The notes under the pieces are model-generated. The model was given only the letters and a program-made list of their open reading frames with translations. It was not told where the DNA came from and ran no database searches. A program made the translations under genes and the position numbers. Below, one piece after another: positions 6,515 to 14,833 of a DNA stretch of 15,878 nt (position 1 is its first letter; the number at the start of each line of letters is the position of its first letter). Where the stretch lies: positions 1 to 15,878 of the forward strand of contig JAGWIE010000008.1 of the NCBI GenBank assembly GCA_028866445.1. Reading direction: 5' to 3'. This DNA is from Rhodospirillales bacterium (GTDB lineage: Bacteria; Pseudomonadota; Alphaproteobacteria; Acetobacterales; Acetobacteraceae).

Positions 6515-8905
6515 ATGAACGATGCCCCTGGCGCACCGGGCGTTTCGCCCCGCTGGACCACAAGCGCAAAAGACGGCGTCGGCACCGCGCTCTCTCCACG
6601 CAGCGCCGTGTGGTTCACGCATAGCCATGGTATTCTCGACGAAATTTATTACCCTTGCGTCGACCAAGCCTGCACGCGCGATTGCGGGTTGATCGTAACG
6701 GATGGGATCGCGGGCGGATTTTTCGCGGAGGAAAAACGCGACACCCAAACAACAACCAGGCGCCTGGCAGATGGCGTGCCGCTTTTCACCATAACCAACA
6801 CCTGCAACCGGAAACGCTTTCGTATCGAAAAGCGGATCGTGGCGGACCCGGCGCATGATTGCGTATTACAGCATATTCGCCTGATCCCCGAGCCGGGCGT
6901 TACCGGCTTGCGGCTTTTTGTTCTGCTTGCGCCGCATCTGGTGAATGGCGGCGCGCACAACACCGCCTGGGTGGGCGACTACAAAGGTGCCCGCAATTTG
7001 TTCGCCAGCGGCGGGCGCAGCGCATTAGCACTTGCCTCTTCCGCGGGTTTCCTGGCGTGCAGCACGGGCTATGTTGGCGCGTCCGACGGCTGGCAGATTT
7101 TGCAACGCCATGGCTATCTGGCCGAGATTTACGATCGTGCCGCGGATGGTAATGTGGCGCTGGCGGCAGAGATTGATGCAACCCAGCCCTTCACATTGGC
7201 GATCGGTTTCGGGCGTACGCCCGAAGGGGCGGCATTTCACGCCGCCGCCAGCCTCGCCGGCGGCTACGACCAGGCCGAGGCGGAATACGCGGCGAATTGG
7301 CATGATTGGCAAAAGACCCTGCAGCGCCTTGATCCTCTGCATCAAACAACACCCCATAATTACTACCGGGTCAGCACCTCCGTCTTGCGTTGCCACGAAA
7401 GCCCGCTTTTTCCTGGTGGTGCCATTGCCAGCCTTTCCATCCCATGGGGTGCCAGCAAAGGTGATGACGATCTCGGCGGTTATCATCTGGTTTGGCCGCG
7501 CGACCTTGTGGAAACCGCAGGCGCTTTCCTTGCATGCGGTGCGCTGGCAGAGGCACGGCGCGCATTGGATTATCTGCGCGTCATCCAGGAAGCAGATGGC
7601 CATTGGCGCCAGAACACCTGGCTCGATGGCTCGGCCTATTGGGGCGGCACGCAGATGGACGAGACGGCATTTCCCGTCCTTCTGCTAGACCTCGCCTTTC
7701 GTAACGATGCCGTGGCGGAGCGGGAGCTTGCTGCATATTGGCCAATGGTAAAACGCGCCTGCGCCTTCATCATTTGCAACGGCCCGGCAACAGACCAGGA
7801 CCGTTGGGAAGAAAACGCCGGATACACCCCGGCCACCATCGCCGTGGAAATTGCAGCTCTGCTTGCCGCCGCTGACCTTGCCGAAAGGCTCGGGCAACCT
7901 GAAACCGCTACATTCCTGCGTGACACAGCAGATGCCTGGAACGCGGATATCGAAAGCTGGATTTATGTAAGCGGCACCGAGCTTGCAAAAACCTGCGGGG
8001 TGGAAGGTTATTATCTGCGCATCGCGGCGGAAGGCGAGCACGACCTTTCAGCCGCACCGGTTCATGGCCGCATCGCGGTGCGCAACCGCCCCTCGGGCGA
8101 GGCAGAAATTAACACCGATGAGCTGGTGGGCGCTGACAGCCTGGCGCTGGTGCGCCTTGGCCTGCGCTCAGCCACCGATCCGCGTATTCTCGATACGCTG
8201 CGCGTGATCGACCACCTTACGAAAGTGGAGTTACCGCAAGGGCCACTCTGGCACCGCTATAATAACGATGGCTATGGCGAGCATAACGATGGCCGGCCTT
8301 TTGACGGCACCGGGCATGGCCGCGCCTGGCCGCTGCTAACGGGCGAACGCGCGCATTACGCCATCGCTGCCAATGATATGGCGCAAGCAGAACAGCTGCG
8401 CGCTACCATTGAGGGCTCAACCAGCGAAGGCGGGCTGCTGCCCGAGCAGGTATGGGATGCACCAGATATTCCCGCGCTGGAACTGTTTCGTGGCCACCCG
8501 AGCGGCTCGGCAATGCCGCTGGTCTGGGCCCATGCCGAATACATAAAACTGCTGCGGTCTCTGCGCGACGGCGCAATCTTCGACCTGCCACCGCAAACCG
8601 TACAGCGTTATCTGGTTGAAAACACCCAGCCGCGCTGCCGAGACTGGCGGGAAAATTGGCGGCGCAGCAAAATACCAGCCGGGCAGGTTTTGCGCGTGGA
8701 ACTGCCCGGCCCCGGCGTTGTGCGCTGGAGCGGCGATGGCTGGGCAACGATGCAGGACATTCCAGCGGTGGATGCCGGGCTTGGCATTTACGCCGCTGAG
8801 CTTCGCACCGAAACCCTTGCCCCTGGCCGCAGCATCGAATTCACCTGGCATGACACACAAGGTAACTGGCGGGGCGCGAACTTCACGGTGCTGGTCGTGG
8901 CGTGA
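6515..8905 (+). CDS. Glycoside hydrolase family 15 protein (glucan 1,4-alpha-glucosidase / glucodextranase type)
   Basis: This 796-residue enzyme probably releases glucose from the non-reducing ends of alpha-glucans. An N-terminal beta-sandwich of the glucodextranase/bacterial glucoamylase type covers about 10-270 (GTALSPRSAVWFT at 23-35). The (alpha/alpha)6 barrel covers about 280-690. Barrel motifs are VWPRDLVETAGAFLACG (326-342), QMDETAFPVLL (380-390), RWEENAGYTPATIAVE (430-445), GTGHGRAWPLLTGERAHY (598-615) and PEQVWD (643-648). By family analogy the general acid is a glutamate of WEE (432/433) and the base is E611. A short beta-rich tail ends the protein. AAGGAGA (6503-6509) fixes the ATG at 6515. 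There is no signal peptide, so the substrate is probably cytoplasmic glycogen or imported dextrins. GH15 also includes trehalases and dextran-active enzymes, so specificity is uncertain. Confidence 0.9.
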   Translation: MNDAPGAPGVSPRWTTSAKDGVGTALSPRSAVWFTHSHGILDEIYYPCVDQACTRDCGLIVTDGIAGGFFAEEKRDTQTTTRRLADGVPLFTITNTCNRKRFRIEKRIVADPAHDCVLQHIRLIPEPGVTGLRLFVLLAPHLVNGGAHNTAWVGDYKGARNLFASGGRSALALASSAGFLACSTGYVGASDGWQILQRHGYLAEIYDRAADGNVALAAEIDATQPFTLAIGFGRTPEGAAFHAAASLAGGYDQAEAEYAANWHDWQKTLQRLDPLHQTTPHNYYRVSTSVLRCHESPLFPGGAIASLSIPWGASKGDDDLGGYHLVWPRDLVETAGAFLACGALAEARRALDYLRVIQEADGHWRQNTWLDGSAYWGGTQMDETAFPVLLLDLAFRNDAVAERELAAYWPMVKRACAFIICNGPATDQDRWEENAGYTPATIAVEIAALLAAADLAERLGQPETATFLRDTADAWNADIESWIYVSGTELAKTCGVEGYYLRIAAEGEHDLSAAPVHGRIAVRNRPSGEAEINTDELVGADSLALVRLGLRSATDPRILDTLRVIDHLTKVELPQGPLWHRYNNDGYGEHNDGRPFDGTGHGRAWPLLTGERAHYAIAANDMAQAEQLRATIEGSTSEGGLLPEQVWDAPDIPALELFRGHPSGSAMPLVWAHAEYIKLLRSLRDGAIFDLPPQTVQRYLVENTQPRCRDWRENWRRSKIPAGQVLRVELPGPGVVRWSGDGWATMQDIPAVDAGLGIYAAELRTETLAPGRSIEFTWHDTQGNWRGANFTVLVVA

Positions 8906-8916
8906 ACACAACGGCT

Positions 8917-8928
8917 AAATTTAAATTT
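8917..8928. repeat. AT-rich perfect palindrome between the GH15 gene and tRNA-Thr
   Basis: AAATTTAAATTT is a perfect 12-base palindrome in the 34-base convergent spacer between the glucoamylase stop and the 3' end of the tRNA. The minus strand here reads GTTTTCAAAATTTAAATTTAG just past the tRNA end, so it may help end tRNA transcription. There is no GC-rich stem, so it is not a classical terminator. Confidence 0.3.
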
Positions 8929-8939
8929 TGAAAACGCGC

Positions 8940-9015
<76 letters not shown>

Positions 9016-9053
9016 TTGCCGCATTATGGCCGAGGCGGCGTATGGCATAGGGC

Positions 9054-9072
9054 CGGGCAGAAATCCAGCCCG
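9054..9072 (-). terminator. Weak hairpin just after ppk1
   Basis: Immediately past the ppk1 stop on the minus strand, CGGGC (9072-9068) and GCCCG (9058-9054) are perfect five-base arms around a nine-base loop. No T-run follows, so if it ends transcription it would need Rho or act only as an RNA-stabilising 3' stem. Confidence 0.25.
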
Positions 9073-9074
9073 CC

Positions 9075-11255
9075 TTAATCCACCCGGCGCTTGTATTTTG
9101 CCTTGGCCCGTTCCGCCGCCAGCCCGCCATGCAGTGCCGAGCCACGGCCCGAAAGCGATGGGTTGGTCATGAAATACTCATGCGCCGAGGCCGCCGGGTC
9201 GCCAGGCGTCACCCTCGTCCAGCCGCCATCTTCGTGCAGTTCGGAGCTTTGCGCGTCGTCCCGCAAATTCACCACCATAATCTGGTCGAGAATCTGCGCA
9301 TGAACCGTGGGGTTATGGATGGGCACAAACGTCTCCACCCGGTAATCCATGTTCCGCTCCATCCAGTCCGCGCTGGAAATAAACACCCTGTTCTGGCGTG
9401 AGGGCATCGGCTGGCCATCGGCAAACACGCAAATCCGCGCATGTTCCAGAAACCGCCCGACGATGGATTTCACCTTGATCGTCTCGGAAAGCCCCGCCAC
9501 GCCGGGCCGCAGGCAGCAAATGCCGCGCACCACAATATTAATAGGCACCCCGGCGCGGGACGCTTCATACAAATGGTCGATCAACTTGGCATCCACCAGC
9601 GAGTTCATTTTCAGCCAAATGCCGCAAGGTTTGTCAGCCTTGGCGTTGGCAATCTCAGTGTCGATCAGCATATCCAGCGTCTTGCGGGTGGTCAGCGGGG
9701 AGAACGCCAATTGCTCCATCGTCTCCGGCCTTGCATAGCCGGTCATGTAGTTAAACAGCCGCGCGGCATCGCGGGTTAGCGCTGGGTCGCAGGTGAAAAA
9801 CGAAAGGTCAGTGTAAATCCGTGCCGTAATGGGGTGATAATTGCCGGTGCCGAAATGCGCGTAGGCGCGCAACGCCCCCGCCTCGCGCCGCACCACATAA
9901 GAGAGCTTGGCATGGGTTTTTAAACCCACAAAGCCAAACACAACCTGCACGCCGGCGGCTTCCAGTGCGCGGGAGAGGCGGATATTCGCCTCCTCATCAA
10001 ACCGCGCCTTCAGCTCCACCATGGCGGTGACGGATTTGCCCGCCTCCGCCGCCTCAATCAGCGCCTTCACGATGGGGCTGTCCCGGCTGGTGCGGTAGAG
10101 CGTCTGCTTAATCGCCACCACATTGGGGTCCAGTGCCGCCTGGCGCAGAAACTGCACAACCACGTCGAAACTCTCGAACGGGTGATGCACCAGAATATCC
10201 TTGGCGCGGATGGCAGCGAAGCAATCCCCGGCAAAATCTCGGATGCGTTCAGGAAAACGCGGCGTATAAGGGCTGAACAGCAAATCCGGCCGGTCATCCA
10301 CAATAAGCTGCTTCACATCCGCCAGCCCGACAATGCCGGATTCCACGTAAACCTCGTCCGCCGGGGCTTCCACGGCGTCAATCACCAGCTCGCGCAGGCT
10401 GGCTGGCATGTCGGCCTGGATGGTGATCTGAATGGCCACCCCGCGCCTGCGCCGCTTCAGCGCGGTTTCGTAGGAACGGACGAGATCCTCCGCCTCTTCC
10501 TCGAACTCCACATCGGTATCGCGGATAAGCCGGAACAGCCCGGAACCCTCTACCGAGAAGCCGGGAAACAGCCGGTTCATGTTCATCGCCACCAGCTCTT
10601 CCAGCATGATGAACCGGATCGGCCCTTCATGCCCCGGCAGGCGGATGAACCGCTCAATCTGGTTTGGCAGCGGAATCAGGGCGGACATCTGCCCCCGGTC
10701 ATCATCCCGCGCCAGGGAGAGCGCCAGCACCAGCCCCATATTCGGAATAAACGGAAAAGGATGCGCCGGGTCCACCGCCAATGGCGTGAGTACGGGAAAG
10801 ATGCGCTCCATGAAGAAGGCATCGAGAAAGGCGGCATCGTCCGTGGTCAGCTCAGCCGATGAAAGCAGCAGCAACCCCGCCCCGGCCAGCAAGGCGCACA
10901 CCTCGCTGAACGCGGTTTGCTGGGCGGTTGTCAGCTCCCTGGCGCGGGTATTTATGGCGTGCAATTGCTGGGCGGGGGTTAGCCCGTCGGCCGAATGCTC
11001 CAGCACCCCTGCCCGCGCCTGGCCGATAAGCCCGGCCACGCGCACGGAATAGAATTCATCGAGGTTGGACGCGCTTATGGAAACAAAGCGCAGCCGCTCC
11101 AGCAGCGGGTGGCGGGGATTGCGGGCCTCGCCCACCACGCGGAAATTGAAATCCAGCCAGGAGAGCTCACGGTTGATAAACCTCGCGGGGTCATCAATGC
11201 CGATACGGCTTGAATGCGGATTTTCAGCGGGAGAAAATTGGGTTTGCTCGTCCAT
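9075..11255 (-). CDS. ppk1: Polyphosphate kinase 1
   Basis: This 726-residue enzyme reversibly makes long-chain inorganic polyphosphate from ATP, often at the membrane. The N-terminal domain opens with the classic RFINRELSWLDFN (25-37) and SNLDEFYSVRVAGL (63-76). The head domain follows. The two phospholipase-D-like catalytic domains carry PFESFDVVVQFLRQAA (359-374) and KQTLYRTS (383-390). VGLKTHAKL (443-451) contains H448, equivalent to the phosphorylated histidine of the E. coli enzyme. LEHARI (603-608) contains H605, matching the second essential histidine. Length is typical. ATG at 11255 lacks a strong ribosome site. The gene starts 53 bases after hdaA on the same strand and is probably the last gene of that unit. 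No exopolyphosphatase gene is beside it. Confidence 0.96.
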   Translation of the reverse strand: MDEQTQFSPAENPHSSRIGIDDPARFINRELSWLDFNFRVVGEARNPRHPLLERLRFVSISASNLDEFYSVRVAGLIGQARAGVLEHSADGLTPAQQLHAINTRARELTTAQQTAFSEVCALLAGAGLLLLSSAELTTDDAAFLDAFFMERIFPVLTPLAVDPAHPFPFIPNMGLVLALSLARDDDRGQMSALIPLPNQIERFIRLPGHEGPIRFIMLEELVAMNMNRLFPGFSVEGSGLFRLIRDTDVEFEEEAEDLVRSYETALKRRRRGVAIQITIQADMPASLRELVIDAVEAPADEVYVESGIVGLADVKQLIVDDRPDLLFSPYTPRFPERIRDFAGDCFAAIRAKDILVHHPFESFDVVVQFLRQAALDPNVVAIKQTLYRTSRDSPIVKALIEAAEAGKSVTAMVELKARFDEEANIRLSRALEAAGVQVVFGFVGLKTHAKLSYVVRREAGALRAYAHFGTGNYHPITARIYTDLSFFTCDPALTRDAARLFNYMTGYARPETMEQLAFSPLTTRKTLDMLIDTEIANAKADKPCGIWLKMNSLVDAKLIDHLYEASRAGVPINIVVRGICCLRPGVAGLSETIKVKSIVGRFLEHARICVFADGQPMPSRQNRVFISSADWMERNMDYRVETFVPIHNPTVHAQILDQIMVVNLRDDAQSSELHEDGGWTRVTPGDPAASAHEYFMTNPSLSGRGSALHGGLAAERAKAKYKRRVD

Positions 11256-11308
11256 GGCCGGACTATACCGATTTCTTTGTCATGACATGTGATGTTTAGG
11301 TAAAGAAT

Positions 11309-11968
11309 CTATACCGCGTCCAGCATTTCCGCCAGCATCGCGCTGGCCATGGTGCGGGTAATGCGGGCTCCGCCATCCATCGCTATCCGGTCCAGCCGGG
11401 CCACGGCCTCGCGGTAGAAGGCGGGCGCGCGGGGCAAATGCAGCAGCAGCAAATTCCGCACCTGAATCGGCAGATGAAGCTGGTGCGCGGCGGCAAAGCG
11501 GGTAAGCAGCGCCTCCAGCAGCTCATCTTCCGGGGCGCCAATTTCCACGCTGGCGGAAGCCCGCAACCGGCTGGTCAAATCCGCCAGCTTATAGCCCATG
11601 CGGGCAGGCGGCTGGCGGGCAGCCAGCAGCACGGGAAACCCCTCCTCGGCGGCGGCGTTCAGCAAATGCAGAAGGGCCTCCGGTTGGGCGGCAAGCTCGG
11701 CATCATCCACCGCCACCGGGCCGCCGGGGCGTATAACCCCGCGCAGCCCCGGCCCGTTAAAAATCCGGGCCTGGCGCTCCCCCGCCCAGATATGCAGCAG
11801 ATGCGTTTTGCCACAGCCAGCCTCGCCCCACAGCACCAGCCGGCCATTGCTCCAGGCTTCCGGCCGCGCCAACCAGTCCCGCGCCGCGGCGTTGGAAGGT
11901 GCCGGGCAGAAATCCTCCGCCGTGTAAGGCTGTGCCAGCTCCGTAAAGGGCAAGGCAAGCTGCCTCAT
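11309..11968 (-). CDS. hdaA: DnaA-related regulatory protein HdaA (Hda homolog)
   Basis: This 219-residue protein resembles the AAA+ part of DnaA without its DNA-binding domain. The first residues, MRQLALPF, form the QLxLPF sliding-clamp-binding motif typical of Hda, through which it joins DnaN to trigger hydrolysis of DnaA-bound ATP after initiation. Walker A is GEAGCGKTH (48-56), Walker B VAVDDAE (85-91). LTSRLRAS (131-138) matches the arginine-finger-bearing segment of DnaA relatives. The ATG at 11968 is chosen because it gives the clamp motif at the N-terminus and forms an ATGA overlap with the stop of the upstream AI-2E gene. A reading frame extended to 12121 runs into that gene. The two are clearly translationally coupled. 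Confidence 0.92.
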   Translation of the reverse strand: MRQLALPFTELAQPYTAEDFCPAPSNAAARDWLARPEAWSNGRLVLWGEAGCGKTHLLHIWAGERQARIFNGPGLRGVIRPGGPVAVDDAELAAQPEALLHLLNAAAEEGFPVLLAARQPPARMGYKLADLTSRLRASASVEIGAPEDELLEALLTRFAAAHQLHLPIQVRNLLLLHLPRAPAFYREAVARLDRIAMDGGARITRTMASAMLAEMLDAV

Positions 11969-13062
11969 TTTGGTGGCGCGTCGAGGTAAAGCGGGGATTG
12001 CAGATAACGCCGCAGCCAGAACCGGGCAATAACCCCTAGCGTCGCCGTAACCGGCACGGCCAACATGATGCCCAAAAACCCGAACGCCGCCCCGCCCGCG
12101 AATAGCGCGAAGATAACCCATACCGCGGAAAGCCCCACGCGGTCGCCCAAAAAGCGCGGTTGAATAACGTAATCGTTCAACCCCTGGCCAATGGCAAACA
12201 CCGCCAGCACGGAGATGATGCCGTTCCAGCCCGGATGCTGGCTGAGCGAGAGCAGAGTGGCAGTAATGGCACCCAGCACCGTGCCGACATAGGGAATGAA
12301 GGAGAGCACCCCGGCGGCGAGCCCGACGATCAAGCCCAGATCCAGCCCGATAATGGTGAGGCCGATGCCATAAATCGCCGCCAGAGCCAGGCAGCAGATG
12401 GCCTGGCCGCGAATCCAGGCGGAGAGAATACGGTTAATCTCCACGGCCTGGGCGCGGATCAGCCCTTCATACGGGCGCGGCAGCCAGCCATCCACATGGC
12501 GGACGATGCTCGGCCAGTCCCGCAGAAAATAAAAAGTAATGATAGGGGTGACAATCAACAACGTCAGCACGTTCACCACCGCAAAGCCGCTGCCGATGAT
12601 GTTGGTTGCCGTCTTGCCGATGTAAGTAACCAGAGAACTCGCCTGGTTTGAGGCAAGGTCCTGCAATTTAATTCTTAACGAATAGGGCAGCCGGTGCTGC
12701 ACATTACGCATCAGCTTGGCGAAATCCGTCTGCACTGTCTGGATATAGGTCGGCAAATTGGAAATGAACGCCGAAGCCTGCGCCATAATCACCGGATAGA
12801 GCAGCAGCACGAACAGAATAACGATGGTGCCGAAGGCCAGCACCACCAGCAACGTGCCCAAAACCCGCCTTATGCCCAGCCGTTCCAGCCGGGCCACCAC
12901 CGGGTCCAGAAAATACGCCAGCCCAGCCGCTACCACGAACGGCATCATGATGGAGGAGAACAGCCGCAGGCAGAGCCACAGCACCACCAGAACCGCCACA
13001 ACCAGCGCCAGGCGCTGCCATTGCACGCGCATATATCGCCGCGTATCGGTGTTTTCGCTCAT
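11965..13062 (-). CDS. AI-2E family (PerM-like) transporter
   Basis: This 365-residue inner-membrane protein of the AI-2 exporter/PerM family has about seven to eight membrane helices (first at about 18-52). A large hydrophilic loop (about 95-150) sits between the early and later helices. Conserved family sections are RGQAI (218-222), FIPYVG (255-260), and the C-terminal block from QPRFLGDRVG (301-310) through GFLGIMLAVPVTA (328-340). Members export autoinducer-2 or sodium/protons, or have unknown substrates; the substrate here cannot be deduced. GGGGTGG upstream of ATG may serve as ribosome site. It is the first gene of the minus-strand series with hdaA (four-base overlap) and ppk1, and is divergent from purM. 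Confidence 0.92.
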   Translation of the reverse strand: MSENTDTRRYMRVQWQRLALVVAVLVVLWLCLRLFSSIMMPFVVAAGLAYFLDPVVARLERLGIRRVLGTLLVVLAFGTIVILFVLLLYPVIMAQASAFISNLPTYIQTVQTDFAKLMRNVQHRLPYSLRIKLQDLASNQASSLVTYIGKTATNIIGSGFAVVNVLTLLIVTPIITFYFLRDWPSIVRHVDGWLPRPYEGLIRAQAVEINRILSAWIRGQAICCLALAAIYGIGLTIIGLDLGLIVGLAAGVLSFIPYVGTVLGAITATLLSLSQHPGWNGIISVLAVFAIGQGLNDYVIQPRFLGDRVGLSAVWVIFALFAGGAAFGFLGIMLAVPVTATLGVIARFWLRRYLQSPLYLDAPPK

Positions 13063-13090
13063 CTAGCCACCCCGGAAGATTGCACGGCCA

Positions 13091-13133
13091 CGCCGCCTGT
13101 GTTGAAAGGCGGCGGGATTTCGCCGGAATTTTT
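13091..13133 (+). promoter_or_regulatory. purM leader with alternative hairpins and a T-run (attenuator-like)
   Basis: CGCCGCCT (13091-13098) and AGGCGGCG (13107-13114) form a perfect eight-base stem with an eight-base loop. The right arm shares bases with a second stem, CGGCG (13110-13114) with CGCCG (13121-13125), which is followed by GAATTTTT with five T bases at 13129-13133. Only one of the two can form at a time. The second looks like a short intrinsic terminator 41 bases before the purM ATG. This resembles an antiterminator/terminator pair, but no ligand-binding fold or leader peptide was recognised. The transcription start is also unknown. Confidence 0.35.
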
Positions 13134-13174
13134 AAGCAGCGTCATAGGGCTGGCTTAGCGCATCGGAGGCTGAC

Positions 13175-14203
13175 ATGACTAGCGTGACATACCGGGATGC
13201 CGGAGTGGATATTGAAGCAGGCGATGCCTTGGTGGATGCCATCAAGCCGCTGGCCAAGGCCACCAACCGCGCGGGCGTTATGGGTGGACTGGGCGGCTTC
13301 GGCGCGTTGTTCGACCTGAAGGCGGCGGGCTATACGGACCCGGTTCTGGTTTCCACCACAGATGGGGTCGGCACCAAGCTGAAAATCGCCATTGAAACCG
13401 GCATTCACGATTATGTCGGCATCGATTTGGTGGCAATGTGCGTGAACGACCTAGTGGTGCAGGGTGCGGCCCCTTTGTTCTTCCTGGATTATTTCGCCAC
13501 CGGCGCCTTGGATGTGGCCTCCGCCAAGCGCATCATCGCCGGCATTGCCGAAGGCTGCAAACAGGCCGGCTGTGCCCTGGTGGGCGGCGAAACAGCGGAA
13601 ATGCCCGGCATGTATGCCCATGGCGATTACGACCTCGCCGGATTCTCAGTGGGGGCGGCGGAGCGCAACGCCCTGTTGCCCGCCAATGTGCGGCCCGGCG
13701 ACGCGATCTTGGCGCTGCCCTCCTCGGGCGTGCATTCCAACGGGTTCTCGCTGGTCCGGCGCATCATGGCCGATGCCGGGCTGGGCTGGGATTCTGAAAT
13801 TCTGGGCCAACGCGCCGCCGATGTGTTGACGACCCCCACGCGCATCTACGTAAAGCCGATACTCGAAATTCATAAGAAAAACTTGTTGAAAGCCGCTGCA
13901 CACATAACCGGCGGTGGTTTACCCGGCAACCTGCCCCGCGCCTTGCCGGAAAATTGTGGCGCCAAACTGCATGGCCCCTGGGCGATGCCGGAAATTTTTT
14001 CCTTCCTGGCCCGCACCGCCAATGTGGCGGCGGAAGAAATGCTGCGCGTGTTCAATTGCGGCGTGGGCATGACGCTAATTGTAAGCGATGCGGATGCCGC
14101 CATGGCCATGCTCCGCGCGGCGGGGGAGCAGCCCTTCCTGCTTGGCGAAGTGACCAGCACACCCGGCATTGTCATCGAAGGCCAGGACAAGCTCTTCGCC
14201 TGA
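13175..14203 (+). CDS. purM: Phosphoribosylformylglycinamidine cyclo-ligase (AIR synthetase)
   Basis: This 342-residue enzyme catalyses ATP-dependent ring closure of formylglycinamidine ribonucleotide to AIR, the fifth step of de novo purine synthesis, in the cytoplasm. The N-terminal YRDAGVDIEAGD (6-17) and the segment VSTTDGVGTKLKIA (59-72) are hallmark PurM sequences. GIDLVAMCVNDLVVQGAAPLF (82-102, central part quoted) and GGETAEMPGMY (137-147) complete the ATP/substrate site. PSSGVHSNGFSLVR (182-195) and HITGGGLPGNLPRAL (243-257) are in the C-terminal half. Length is normal. GGAGG at 13165-13169 lies five bases before the ATG. The stop overlaps the purN start by one base (TGATG), so both proteins are made from one message. 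Confidence 0.97.
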   Translation: MTSVTYRDAGVDIEAGDALVDAIKPLAKATNRAGVMGGLGGFGALFDLKAAGYTDPVLVSTTDGVGTKLKIAIETGIHDYVGIDLVAMCVNDLVVQGAAPLFFLDYFATGALDVASAKRIIAGIAEGCKQAGCALVGGETAEMPGMYAHGDYDLAGFSVGAAERNALLPANVRPGDAILALPSSGVHSNGFSLVRRIMADAGLGWDSEILGQRAADVLTTPTRIYVKPILEIHKKNLLKAAAHITGGGLPGNLPRALPENCGAKLHGPWAMPEIFSFLARTANVAAEEMLRVFNCGVGMTLIVSDADAAMAMLRAAGEQPFLLGEVTSTPGIVIEGQDKLFA

Positions 14204-14793
14204 TGAAGCCGCGCGTCGCGATTCTCATCTCCGGCCGCGGCTCCAACATGGTGGCGCTGGTGAAGGCCGCACAGGCGCCGGGCTTTCCGGCCGAGATCGC
14301 GCTGGTGCTCTCCAACAAGGCCGAGGCACCGGGGCTGGAGATTGCGCGCGGACTGGGCATTGAGGCGATCGCGGTGCCCGCCAAGCCCTTCGGCAAAGAC
14401 CGCGAAGCGCATGAACGCGCCATCGACGCGCAATTGCGGGCGCGTGGCGTGCAGATTATTTGCCTGGCGGGCTATATGCGCCTGCTCACCCCCTGGCTGG
14501 TGGGGCAGTGGGCCGGGCGGATGCTGAACATTCACCCCAGCTTGCTGCCGAAATTCCCGGGGCTGGATACGCATGAGCGGGCCCTCGCGGCGGGCGAGGC
14601 CGAGCATGGCTGCACCGTGCATCTGGTAACGGAAGGCATGGATGAAGGCCCCATTCTGGGCCAGGCCCGCGTGAGGGTGTTGCCTGGCGACACGGAGGAA
14701 ACCTTGGCCGCCAGAGTGCTGGAACAAGAGCACAGGCTCTACCCCGCGGTGCTAGCCGAACAGGCCAGCAAAATCAGCTTGCCAGCGGGCTGA
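14203..14793 (+). CDS. purN: Phosphoribosylglycinamide formyltransferase (GAR transformylase)
   Basis: This 196-residue folate-dependent enzyme transfers a formyl group from 10-formyl-tetrahydrofolate to GAR in purine synthesis. The phosphate-binding loop ILISGRGSNM (7-16) opens the protein. LAGYMRLLTPWLV (88-100) and the catalytic MLNIHPSLLPKFPG (107-120) follow. N109, H111 and D147 (in TEGMDEGPI, 143-151) match the catalytic triad N106/H108/D144 of the E. coli enzyme. The ATG overlaps the purM stop as TGATG, so translation is coupled. The same frame is open upstream to 13954 inside purM, but the extra residues do not resemble PurN. A small hairpin (GCGGG 14785-14789, CCCGC 14795-14799) spans the stop codon without a T-run. 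Confidence 0.97.
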   Translation: MKPRVAILISGRGSNMVALVKAAQAPGFPAEIALVLSNKAEAPGLEIARGLGIEAIAVPAKPFGKDREAHERAIDAQLRARGVQIICLAGYMRLLTPWLVGQWAGRMLNIHPSLLPKFPGLDTHERALAAGEAEHGCTVHLVTEGMDEGPILGQARVRVLPGDTEETLAARVLEQEHRLYPAVLAEQASKISLPAG

Positions 14794-14833
14794 ACCCGCC
14801 CTTAAATTCGCGGTATAAACGGGGAAAGACCAA

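Noticed and set aside
7025..7688. Open frames of about 190-218 codons on both strands inside the glucoamylase gene
   Set aside because: The GH15 catalytic motifs run continuously through this region in one frame. The alternatives are Arg/Pro-rich or motif-free shadows.
10182..10862. Plus-strand open frame of 226 codons opposite ppk1
   Set aside because: ppk1 is unbroken with all catalytic residues. The opposite frame is basic, His/Arg-rich and matches nothing.
11969..12121. N-terminal extension of HdaA to an upstream start
   Set aside because: The extension overlaps the end of the AI-2E gene and would bury the clamp-binding motif, which is normally at the N-terminus. The ATGA junction at 11968 is a natural start.
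13063..13174. Known purine or PRPP riboswitch in the purM leader
   Set aside because: None of the conserved junction or loop sequences of those classes can be read. Only simple stems and a T-run are visible.
13954..14202. Upstream extension of the purN frame, suggesting a fusion
   Set aside because: The region encodes the end of PurM in another frame. The extra residues are Arg/Gly-rich with no PurN similarity, and TGATG marks the normal start.
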